Source: Gari tellinella (taxonomy: Eukaryota > Mollusca > Bivalvia > Cardiida > Psammobiidae). Taken from it: 64,000 nt of DNA. Positions within the stretch are counted from its first letter, which is position 1. Every line of letters starts with the position of its first letter. Positions 21,237 through 30,610 of this stretch are shown here, piece after piece. A program made the translations under genes and the position numbers. The notes beneath the pieces are model-generated. The model made no database searches. It saw only the letters and a program-made list of their open reading frames with translations, and was not told where the DNA came from. The stretch covers positions 18,216,154 to 18,280,153 of the forward strand of contig OV277874.1 in NCBI GenBank assembly GCA_922989275.2, given 5' to 3'.

Positions 21237-21366
21237 TATGAGTGGCAAACAGTTTGTAGCCTGATCAGATGCCGGGTTATCAATACTGTTTGTAATGGTA
21301 ATAATAGTTATATAAAATAGCGTAAAGGCGTTTATTTGGAAATAATAACATTGTTTCCATGGTAAC
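21237..21366. promoter_or_regulatory. Family A remnant forming the cathepsin 5' flank
   Basis: A degraded A element (AACAGTTTGTAGCCTGATCA to the right half AGCGTAAAGGCGTTTATTTGG) ends about 43 bp upstream of the cathepsin ATG. On the minus strand it contains TATTTTATATAAC around 21307-21320, a TATA-like stretch about 120 bp before the ATG. Promoter function is an inference. Confidence 0.45.
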
Positions 21367-21383
21367 AATCGGCAATATCTGAA

Positions 21384-21588
21384 CCCTTTCACTCTCAATG
21401 ACGCTTAAAAGCGCGTTTGCAAACATTATGGATCCTGATCAGACACAGCGTAACGCGGCGTCTGATCAGGATCCAAACTATTTGGCACTCGTATCGATAT
21501 GTTTTAAGTCATACTACATTGATTCTTACTTTGAAATGATCTTGCAAAAAACAAAATTGAAACAGACGACAATGAAACGGTGAAGGGG
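21384..21588. mobile_element. Family D element upstream of cathepsin
   Basis: CCCTTTCACTCTCAATGACG to CGGTGAAGGGG, core GATCAGACACAGCGTAACGC. About 190 bp upstream of the ATG. Confidence 0.85.
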
Positions 21589-21787
21589 TAAAATCTTGAG
21601 GAAAATTTGGGAGCGAAAGGGTTAATATCTAAAACTATATGCCTGGGTTTGTCATAATCATATCAATATTTCAAATATGGTTTATAACTGCATTTATTTC
21701 CTGGTGCAATTTTGAGTAAGCCGAAATCAAGTACATAATGTTCAATGCAAAACAGTTTTTATAGTTTTTGATTAACTGAAACAGTTA

Positions 21788-22033
21788 CAGTGGAATATCT
21801 GTTATTCTTTCCCGTTTAAACGCAAACGTACGCAAACGCAAAACACTAAAACGTAGAAAAGTACAACTTTTGGACAATTCTGATAATTCATCTTTATCTT
21901 TGTGGCAAACAGTTTGGAGCCTGATCAGACGCCGGGTTACCCGGCGTCTGATCTGGCTCCAAACTGTTTGTATGGGGAATTATAGTTTTAGCGTAAACGC
22001 GTTTATTGGGAAAGAATAACAGATTCTCCACTG
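21788..22033. mobile_element. Family A miniature element, full copy
   Basis: CAGTGGAATATCTGTTATTC to ACAGATTCTCCACTG, 246 bp, TA-flanked, intact core. Confidence 0.94.
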
Positions 22034-22147
22034 TATATTGTTTAACTTATACATGTGCTCTGATATAAGTTAGGATGGTCTCGCAAAGAATATTACACCG
22101 CTTCACCGATAAAATGTTTTTGATTCAATGGAAGTCATTAGTGTGTA

Positions 22148-22535
22148 CAGTAAAACCCCTCTAAACCGGAACCTCTAAATACCGGAATTCTCTCTAAACA
22201 GGACAACAACGTTGGTCCCGTTTCCAATCCTACTTTATTTAAACCCATTACACCATAAATATGCATTTTTACGCCTTTGATATATTCCTTCACTGAAGAA
22301 AATTAATGAATATGTATCATCAGAAATGTGTTCTATATTCTAGTAGATGATGGCTTAAAGCAGGTTGAAAGTAAAGCAGAATGCGCCATGAGGCGCATTC
22401 TGCTTTACTTTCAACCTGCTTTAAGTGATCAGCTATCTTTCATACTAAAATCAAGCTATGGGTTAAAACCCCTCTAAACCGGAAACCCCTCTAAACCGGA
22501 AATTTATGTTGTTCCGGTTTAGAGGGGTTTCACTG
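22148..22535. mobile_element. Family C element with nested family B
   Basis: C tips CAGTAAAACCCCTCTAAACC and GTTTAGAGGGGTTTCACTG, TA-flanked. A B element lies at about 22236-22465 (AACCCATTACACCATAAAT to AGCTATGGGTT, in TTTAAA/TTAAAA context) with core GCAGAATGCGCCATGAGG. Confidence 0.88.
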
Positions 22536-22539
22536 TACA

Positions 22540-23355
22540 TATTTATTAAATACAATATACATACAGGAGATTGGGCTACAGTTTTTTGCAACATTATATA
22601 ATGCCCGCTCCCTAATTATTAACAAAACATAACATGACATGACAGAACTTAATACAGCTGAACGTTAGAAAAATAGTAATTGCAATATAAATAACATATA
22701 TAGCAATTTGAAAACATTTATCTCGCTTTTCGGGGGTGCTAGACCACATTTTGTTACTGTAAATAGCCGTACAGCAAACCTTGTCTGGCACTGTATCCTT
22801 CCGCCCAATTTGCTTTAAAGCAAGGGAAAGGGCGGCTACTCTTACAGAAATACCCTAAAGCTTAAAATGGGCCACAAACTACGTTCACAGAGAAAGTTAC
22901 ATTGAGACTTTTACAGTAGACTCTACACTTGTCTGTGGCTTTCGACAATTCAATGATACGATGTTTAAACAGTGATTAATGTGGTTGTTGTTGATTGTTT
23001 CACATGATCGAGTTTACGCGTAAGGTCACGTTCTAAAGTGACGTCATTGACGTCGGTTGTTGTTATGGCTTGAAAGTAGAACGTATAAATAAAGAAATGG
23101 TCGTTTTGATTACTTTTACTATGTAAAATCGCTTGGATTCAATGCAAACCGTTTGTATTTCTGAGTTGGGATCTAAAATGGGACAAGTTCTTTCTTAAAA
23201 CGTGTGTACAAATAAATGTCAAAGCCAAGCTGAAATAACGCGACCTTTAAACAGCTGTTTGCTGCTATTGGATATGGAATGTGTGGTACGTGAAAAAAGT
23301 AGGTCTTTATAATTCCTTTAATTTACTCGTTTTAAGGTGAATTTTAAGCGAGAAA
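22540..23355. other. Unassigned intergenic sequence
   Basis: Upstream of the cathepsin gene. Nothing recognised beyond scattered AT-rich words. Confidence 0.4.
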
Positions 23356-23358
23356 AAT

Positions 23359-23507
23359 AATCAAGCACGGCTTTTGGTAAAGACGGGGGATTCTATACCC
23401 TCGGTTGGTCTGTTCCTGTCGGAAACTCGCTAAAGCTCGTTCCGACTGGGAACAGATCAACCTCGGGTATCGAATCCCCCGTCTTTACCAAAAAGCCGTG
23501 CTTGATT
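23359..23507. repeat. 149-bp palindrome (family J)
   Basis: Arms of about 70 bp: AATCAAGCACGGCTTTTGG, AAAGACGGGGGATTC, ATACCC, CGGTTGGTCTGTTCC, pairing with GGAACAGATCAACC, GGGTAT, GAATCCCCCGTCTTT and CCGTGCTTGATT. Few mismatches, short loop. No related copy in the window. Confidence 0.88.
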
Positions 23508-23710
23508 CTATTAATCTAGATTGACAGTTGTTATAGGAATAACATCGTGGAATAGAATATCCCGCATATGTTAATAGTTTGGACAATCTAGAAAGTAATG
23601 ATACGCAATTTCACACGGATATCCACATGTACAGATCGTTTATCAAGTTACATCTGAAAATGGCGTTATTGAGTGAGCTGCAGTTATGTCTAACTCTAGT
23701 CTGAATAATA

Positions 23711-24181
23711 CAGTGGAGAAGATGTTATTCTTTCACGTTTAACCCTTTCCCCCATAGAAGCGACTTTTAGCGTATTTAATTTATTCCTCCGCTGAAGAAA
23801 ATAGTTCCAGTTTTTACCCTGATGAACAATTACCATTACAAATATTTTATATAGCCTAGCAGATTTTAGCTTAAAGCAGGCTGAAAGTAAAGCAGAATGT
23901 GCCTTAAGGCACATTCTGCTTTACTTTCAACCTGCTTTAAATGGTCACCTGAAAGTCAAACTAGAAACAGGCTATGAGGTAAAGGGTTAAAGGCAAACGA
24001 AACCAAACGCATTACAATAAAGTGTAGAAAAATACATTTTTTATTTTACATTTCTCACGATTTATTTTAATCTGAGTGGCAAACAGTTTGGAGCCTGATA
24101 TGACACCGGGTTTTCCAAACTGTTTTCAATAGAAATGATAGTTACGCGTTTTTTTTTTTAAAGAATATCGTCTTCTCCACT
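23711..24181. mobile_element. Family A element interrupted by family B
   Basis: Outer CAGTGGAGAAGATG and CGTCTTCTCCACTG tips, TA-flanked. Inside, the A sequence CACGTTTAA is interrupted by a B element with TTAA duplicated on each side. The A core is partly lost (GACACCGGG only). Confidence 0.88.
23743..23986. mobile_element. Family B miniature element nested in A, 244 bp
   Basis: TTAA at 23739-23742 and 23987-23990. CCCTTTCCCCCATAGAAG to GGTAAAGGG; core GCAGAATGTGCCTTAAGG. The uninterrupted A sequence proves the TTAA target duplication. Confidence 0.95.
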
Positions 24182-24505
24182 GTACATACAATTTGTTGAT
24201 TCCTATAAAGCGTTTTGTTTACAGTTCTTGTCACAGAGAAACATAATTATGATAAGCAGATAATTAAATGAAGATGATGAGATTCTGAAATCTTGAAATG
24301 ATCATATCTAGTTTCAACCAGCTTGAAGCCAGATCGGTCACCGAGTTACTAACTGTTATAGCATATCAGATATTGTAGAACAAAATATTTAGCCGGAAAA
24401 TAAAATATTTTAGCTCCTGTATGGCGAAAAACCTTACCTTGGCGTATCTATAGTATGCACTACGTATGAATATGTCTCGTGTCGCTATTGTTTAGTTCCG
24501 GTTAA

Positions 24506-24714
24506 ACCCCTTCACTGCCATGACGTCATCAATTTGAAATAATTGTGGTCTGCTTTTAATTCTCAACTTTAAAGTATTTGTATTTTGATTTAAGGGTATT
24601 GAAATGTGTGTCAAACAGTTTAGATCCTGATCAGACTCCGCGTTACGCGGCGTCCGATCAGGATCTAAACTGTTTGGAAAAAGCTATTGTACTCGGGGTA
24701 AGGCAGTAAAGGGG
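24506..24714. mobile_element. Family D element with TTAA flanks
   Basis: TTAA then ACCCCTTCACTGCCATGACG; right GGCAGTAAAGGGG then TTAA. Core GATCAGACTCCGCGTTACGC. Confidence 0.9.
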
Positions 24715-24720
24715 TTAATA

Positions 24721-25885
24721 CAGTAGATACTACGTTTATTCTTTCCCGTTTAAACGCAAACGAAACGCAAAACACTTAAATGTAGAAAATAACAACTTTT
24801 TGAAATGTTTCACTTTCCATCTATATCTGATTGGCAAACAGTTTGGAGCCTGATCAGACGCCGGGTTACCCGGCGTCTGATCTGGCTCCAAACTGCTTGC
24901 AAAGGAAATAATAGTTTAAGGGTGTATCAATGTCATAAGCCATTTTTTCAAAGTATTTAACTTTTTTTCTAACATTGTTTTTTTGGAAGAGCTGTTTATG
25001 ATGAATGAAAAAATGAAAAAAAATATATATGGTGGTGTCCTTGTTTTTGAGCTACAGCGATTTGAAAAAGGTATGTAAAATTTGGACTTTCTTTTCAAAT
25101 TTTACCCATTCAGGGTACAAGCTTCAGTAAAATTTATTTCGAAACAAAACAAACATGATAATTTGGGTTTCCATTATTTATTTCATGTCTATGGTGGTAT
25201 TTTCACATAAAGAAACCAAATTTATGACCAATATCGATCCTTGAATATCAAAAATATGCTTTGTATAGGGCATGATTTTATTAGATTTTTTATTTTATGA
25301 AAAAAAGTAAAAAAGTTTGAAAATGAAATAGTTCTAGTATTTAACTTTTTCTTATATTCTACCAGATGAAAGCCCATGCTAAGGCAGTTCAAAATATGAA
25401 AAGAAATTGAAAGGTCAGTGTTGAAAATTTTGAGTTATTAAAGTAAAAAGAGTTATCTCCCCTTACAAAATTTACAAAAAGTACCATATCGATGCTATTT
25501 AGAGCTTTATAAATTTCATATTTGGTGCCTTTTGTTTCTTAAATTAGTTTTTGTATGAAGAAATACTACCATAGATAGGAAATAAATAACACAAAACCAA
25601 ATTATCATATTTCTTTTCATTTAAAATGGACTTTATTGAAGCGGGCTGTTTGAAAAGGACAAAATAAGAGGAAGTGGGTGGGGTAAATTTTACATGGCCG
25701 TAGAGCCAACTGTTGTTCACCAAAATGTACACTTTTTCTATTTTTTCATTCATCTTAAATAGCTCTTCAATACAAAACCATCATAGAGTGTTTTCATATA
25801 CTTTGAAAGTTTCCCAAAGTCATGACATTGATACACCCTTAAGCGTAAACGCGTTTATTGGGAAAGAATAGCGTTTTCTCCACTG
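24721..25885. mobile_element. Family A element split by a 919-bp TTAA element
   Basis: A left part from CAGTAGATACTACG through the full core to AATAGTTTAA; right part TTAAGCGTAAACGCGTTTATT to CGTTTTCTCCACTG. The break lies in the A right half. Confidence 0.92.
24920..25838. mobile_element. TTAA-target DNA element, 919 bp, non-autonomous
   Basis: Terminal inverted repeats GGGTGTATCAATGTCAT (24920-24936) and its complement (25822-25838). TTAA is duplicated at 24916-24919 and 25839-25842. The interior is AT-rich and without a transposase frame. The target site fits piggyBac or Kolobok; the GGG tip does not settle which. Confidence 0.95.
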
Positions 25886-25959
25886 TACATTAAAGGTCTG
25901 AACAGGGGGGAGGAGTTTGATTATGGACTATATTGGCGATTTTTTTCTGTTTTCCATGT

Positions 25960-26175
25960 AACCTATTTCTCCATAAATACATATTTCTACGCGTCTAAAT
26001 TATTCCTCCACAGAAGAAAATAGTTTAGTTCACACAGTCATGAATATGCACAATAAGCCTGAAATATATTCTATATCCTAACAGATGGTAGCTTCAAGCA
26101 GATTGAAGGAAAAGCAGAATGCGCCTATTTTGCTTTACTTTCAACCTGCTTTGAATAGTAACCTGTCTTCGATAT
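25960..26175. repeat. Family B element, degraded
   Basis: AACCTATTTCTCCATAAAT, TTATTCCTCCACAGAAGAAAA, then core AGCAGAATGCGCCTATTTTGC with the loop shortened. Confidence 0.65.
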
Positions 26176-26181
26176 TAGATA

Positions 26182-26223
26182 CAGTGGAGAATCTGTTATT
26201 CTGACGTCATTAGTGACGTCATA
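26182..26223. promoter_or_regulatory. Minimal A tip plus double TGACGTCA
   Basis: CAGTGGAGAATCTGTTATTC is followed directly by TGACGTCATTAGTGACGTCA and TA, then a second, complete A tip. Two perfect cAMP-response-element octamers in a 20-bp palindrome; the same arrangement is at 44027-44069. Binding is inferred from the consensus only. Confidence 0.7.
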
Positions 26224-26445
26224 CAGTGGAGAATCTGTTATTCTTTCCCAATAAACGCGTTTACGCTAGAACTATTATTTGCAGTGCAAACATTTTGGAG
26301 CCAGATCAGACGCCGGGTAACTGTTTGCCACCAAGATAAACATGAATTATCAGAATTGTCCAAAAGTTGTTCTTTTCTACGTTTTAGCGCTTTGCGTTTG
26401 CGTACGTTTGCGTTTAAACGGGAAAGAATAACAGATTCTCCACTG
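26224..26445. mobile_element. Family A element, core half lost
   Basis: CAGTGGAGAATCTGTTATTC to ACAGATTCTCCACTG, 222 bp; the right arm of the core is deleted (GCCGGGTAACTGTTTGCC). Confidence 0.92.
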
Positions 26446-26984
26446 TAAAGACTATTGGGAAACGGATTAACTGTACTCCTGTGAGCAACTGTGAACTTCC
26501 GCTTCCGGTTCACGTGTTCTTCGGGGGAGAGCGAGATAGTTATCAAATTAAATATCCTTAAATGTCACAATTAAACTTATCTCTTTCTCACAATGCTTAA
26601 ATGATCACCACACTAGATCGGTACTCGAGATAATTTCTAATGAACCCCCTTATCCTGTCGTAATATCGTATGTTTCGAAATGTATGCCTGAAACAATTGA
26701 TAAGTTAAAACTGGTATATTTGGTACATAAGGAAACCTAAGGACGAGTGTCAAACAGTTTATATCCAGATCGGCCGGCAAATGATCAGTGTATGCACTCA
26801 CATTTTCCTGGCGTAGGCAACAGATTTGATCCAGATCATGTAGATCTACATGTTCATTTATACATGTATACTGAAGAAAATAAAACAATTATTTCTCATT
26901 TTAACGAAATCTATGGCATTGTAATTTATTGTAGAAAATAACAGATTAACGCATTATGTGCCCATGGTCTTCTGTATAGGATAC

Positions 26985-27055
26985 AGGCAAACAGTGTAGA
27001 CTCTAATCGGACGCCGCAAAATGCGGCATCTGATCCGAGTCTACACTGTTTGCTG
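26985..27055. repeat. Variant core hairpin
   Basis: CAAACAGTGTAGACTCTAATC, ACGCCGCAAAATGCGGC, GATCCGAGTCTACACTG: same architecture as the A/D/E core but with a different arm sequence. Confidence 0.65.
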
Positions 27056-27252
27056 ACAGGAGTTTCAATATAAAACAAAATGAAAATTTAGACCAGACAC
27101 CCCTTATATCAAATAGGGACTTATCCAATATATAAGCATGGAAGAAGCCACAGCTTGAGCGCAAATGAGTTAATGAAAATGTGGAGGATTCATTTTGATC
27201 TGAGTGGTAAACAGTTTAGAGCTTGGTCAGGTAAAGGATTAAATTGTCTTAA

Positions 27253-27495
27253 CCCTTTACCCTATAGCCCGTTTCTAGTTTTGAAGATATGCGACCACTT
27301 ATAAAGCAGGTTGAAAATAAAGCAGAATGCGCCTGAATGCACATCATGCTTTACTTTCAATCTGCTTTAAGCTACCATCTGGTTGGATATAGAATATAGT
27401 TTATGTTGCATACTCCTGACTGTATAAAGTTGATCTATTTCTTTCATTGTAATAATAATTAAGAGGCGTAAAAAGTCGATTTATTGGGTAATGGG
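27253..27495. mobile_element. Family B miniature element, 243 bp
   Basis: TTAA on both sides (27249-27252, 27496-27499); CCCTTTACCCTATAGCC to GGGTAATGGG. The core is partly decayed. Confidence 0.9.
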
Positions 27496-28008
27496 TTAAT
27501 TCTGAATCAAATAAAGAAAGGCAGACTACTTCTTGCAAGTAATATAACCTGTTTGATAAATCACGTCGTGATATGACTGAAATACTGTTGAAAGCGACGT
27601 AAAATCAAAACAAATCAAATTAAATCGAATCTGTTTGATAAATCGACGTCTGCTTCTGTTCCCTAATCAAGAATTAAGCCAATTCGATGAAGAAACACCA
27701 TTTCAGCCCCTAGCATGCAAAGCATGTTTTAGCTTACAATTGCATATACAGTTTTTAATCCAGATCCAAACTGTTTGTCACTCATATTCAACTTTTTTTC
27801 AGTTAACAAAATGCTAAAAAACTAATTTTGATTCTTTCGCGGACGATATATATATTATATATATAAAGACGATAATTCAGCGTGATTAGGTTTCAATGTA
27901 AAACTGGTTAACCCATTGAACACGTAGTTACCCGTATGTGTCATTTGCAAACAATGTAGATCTAATAGTGAAGAGTAACCCCGTCCCATGCAAACACTGA
28001 TACATATA

Positions 28009-28537
28009 CAGTGGAGAAGACGTTATTCTTCTCCAATTACACTAAATCTAATATTTCAAGGGCAAACTGTTTGGAGCCAGAGCAGACGCCGGATTACCTG
28101 GCGTCTGATCAGGCTCTGAACTGTTTGTCATTCAGATTTAGATGAACCGTGATTCAGAATTGTTAAAACCTGTCATTTTCTACATTTTATTGTTATGCGT
28201 TTGTGTTTAAAGACTTTTCCTCAGTCCATTGAGGGACTACCACCCCATTGTCTCGATCGGTGGGAAAGTAACGGTTAAACAGTAGCAAAATGTGTCCAGC
28301 CAATGTCATAAATCTCAAGTTGTATAGAGAGGCCCTTACATAATCACACTCAATGGACTACTGACCAAACTATCAAATATAAGGCGCGGGCCTCACATGA
28401 AACGCCTGACTGATTCAATGTAATACAGGTATGGGTAAAAATCATGATTTAAGCAAGAAAACTGCCCCAGTAGGGATTATCACCGAAAGTAGGTCAGGAA
28501 AAGTCTTAATCGGGACAGAATAACCTCTTCTCCGCTG
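28009..28537. mobile_element. Family A element split by a Harbinger-like insertion
   Basis: CAGTGGAGAAGACG to CCTCTTCTCCGCTG; core GCAGACGCCGGATTACCTGG. Interrupted at GTGTTTAA. Confidence 0.88.
28211..28506. mobile_element. 296-bp element with AGACTTTTCC tips and TAA duplication
   Basis: Inverted tips AGACTTTTCC and GGAAAAGTCT with TAA at 28208-28210 and 28507-28509, inserted in A. A 3-bp TWA duplication is typical of PIF/Harbinger elements. No coding sequence. Confidence 0.85.
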
Positions 28538-28619
28538 TTGGACGACTCCTACAGAAGCCCTTATGTCAGGGCCTGTGCTGTTTGCCATTTTTTAATATTG
28601 TGTTAAAACAAATATTCTT

Positions 28620-29035
28620 AATATAAAACTAGAATAGTGTTCCGAGGATCATATGTGTCATATGCCAGCAAGCATAAGTCGAAGCCAAAATGAAAAGCTT
28701 CAGTATTGCAAAATTATCTGCCGGAAGAGGAAGTGTAGAGAAGGGGAATAACTCTCATGGTATTGATGCGAGTTACATGTATAAAATACATGTATATACA
28801 AGACGGTTCCACTGATCAAACTCATTGCGTGAATGAAATTTCATCTCAAAAGCATCAATAGAATAGGAGCTATAGGCAAAATTATAGGAAATATGGAAAA
28901 GGGGGGTAACTCTCACGATATTGATATAAGAGTTATGAACCTTGTGCAAGACACCTTCACTCATCAATCTCTTTTCATTCAAGCTCCAAATATTATGACC
29001 ATCGTATAGACTTTCTTCAGTCACACTAATTTAAA
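28620..29035. repeat. Two diverged direct repeats with GGTAACTCTCA motif
   Basis: GAGAAGGGGAATAACTCTCA (about 28738) and AAAGGGGGGTAACTCTCACG (about 28900), each followed by TATTGAT..GAGTTA; part of a dispersed repeat. Confidence 0.5.
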
Positions 29036-29039
29036 TCTA

Positions 29040-29405
29040 GCTTTGAAACGATATTGCAGACGGAGGTGTCTGATCTTGGTTCAAACTGTTTGTCACTCGT
29101 CCAGAGCACCAGATAAGGGTAGTTTTTCAAAAACTAAAATCTTTATTTCTGAATTAAACCCTATGGTGTCACTACTCATTAGAATCGTCTCTTTGAGACG
29201 ATTCTAATGAGTAGTAACACCATAGGATTTGATGCTAAAAATAGTGAGAAAATGTGGGATTTGTTGAAAAAACTACCTCTTATCTGGAGCCCTGCTCGTC
29301 GTTATGTTTCTTCTATCAAAATGTCAAATAGATCTACGTAACTTTGAGACAAAATAGCAGACGACGGTTTTAAGCAGACGATATTGCAGCAGTGAAAGCG
29401 TTAGA
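29040..29405. mobile_element. Family E half with nested family I
   Basis: Core right arm GTCTGATCTTGGTTCAAACTG and TTTGTCACTCGTC, interrupted by family I, then TATGTTTCTTCTATCAAAATG and AGCAGACGAC typical of E. Confidence 0.7.
29102..29294. mobile_element. Family I miniature element, copy 2
   Basis: CAGAGCACCAGATAAGGG to CTTATCTGGAGCCCTG, 193 bp, flanked by the 6-bp duplication CTCGTC. Inner palindrome AGAATCGTCTCTTTGAGACG. Confidence 0.93.
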
Positions 29406-29448
29406 TTTAATAGTTTTGTTTGGGGAACAGCGGCAAGCGTTGTTTTAA

Positions 29449-29692
29449 CCCTTTCCCCCATAGAAGCGCCTTTTAGCGGATATGATTTATTCCTCCGCTG
29501 AAGAAATTAGTTCCAATTTAATCAGCCATAAATATATAGTATAGGGAATATTTTCTATATTTTAGCACATGGAAGCTTAAAGCTGGCTGAAAGTAAAGCA
29601 GAATGCGCCTTAAGGCGCATTCTGCTTTACTTTCAACCTGCTTTAAGTGATCAACTGTCTTTAATACTAGAAATAGACTATCAGGTAAAGGG
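29449..29692. mobile_element. Family B miniature element, 244 bp
   Basis: TTAA flanks (29445-29448, 29693-29696), CCCTTTCCCCCATAGAAG to GGTAAAGGG, perfect core GCAGAATGCGCCTTAAGG. Confidence 0.95.
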
Positions 29693-30250
29693 TTAAGGAA
29701 GGCATCGTTGTTCAGATGGCCGGTGTAGGGAGGAGCACTGTATGCCAAAACATTAAAGGCAAATATTTAATATAACACACTTTATCACCAGTTACCAAGT
29801 ACTCTTATTTGGTGGCCTACTTAATTCTCTATCACATTGGTCCCTCCCTAAATCGACGGATGAGAGCAAACATATCCTATGTACATGTACCTTTAACTTT
29901 AGTGGCAACCTTTTGCTATAAACATTCAATGTGCTTTATTCCATCTGTGTCCCACGGACTATTCTATGCCAATAAATATATTGGATTAGTCCATTTTTTA
30001 TCTAAGGAGTACCATGTCTAAATTTTCATTTTCGTTTTGTTTTACTTTGAAATTCCTATCAGCAAACAACATTATACGGCGTCTGATCAGATTCTACACT
30101 GTTTGCGTATGTCCTATAAAGAGGACCATGGGCTCAGAATGGGTTAATCTGTTATTTTCTACAATAAATGTTATATAGAACGCTAGTCACACACGTTTTT
30201 ATTCATTTCTACGAGAAAGAGTATGTTTTCCACAACTGCACGTGTAACCG

Positions 30251-30610
30251 CTAGCTTTGAATCTCCTCGATTATCTCGTGCAGTATCTCTATCTCCTCCG
30301 GGGTCGGCTCGTAGAACTCCATGGAGCCGTCCTCTTTCACAATTACCCCGGGCATGTACTTGTTCATCGACTCACGTATCAACCGCTTCGAGTCCAGGTA
30401 CTTGTCCGTGAATGCCCGGATACACGGGCAAAAGATGATGCAGCACGGGCATCCCGTGCCAAAGGCAAATATGCAAGCTACTGGGTCACGTATAAAACAT
30501 ATACCAATGAAGACGAACCCGGCCACGGAGAGGAGAGTGATGCCTATATACTCTACGGTCTTCTTCAGTCCGTAGTTCTTACCGCCTCTGAGCTCCTCGT
30601 CCGTGATAGT
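30251..30610 (-). CDS. Acidic membrane protein, last exon
   Basis: 120 codons including stop. Starts TITDEELRGGKNYG after acceptor TTTCCTTCAG. Contains both membrane segments (VEYIGITLLSVAGFVFIGIC; PVACIFAFGTGCPCCIIF) and the acidic tail. A higher-GC island among AT-rich flanks, consistent with coding. Confidence 0.88.
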   Translation of the reverse strand, partial: TITDEELRGGKNYGLKKTVEYIGITLLSVAGFVFIGICFIRDPVACIFAFGTGCPCCIIFCPCIRAFTDKYLDSKRLIRESMNKYMPGVIVKEDGSMEFYEPTPEEIEILHEIIEEIQS

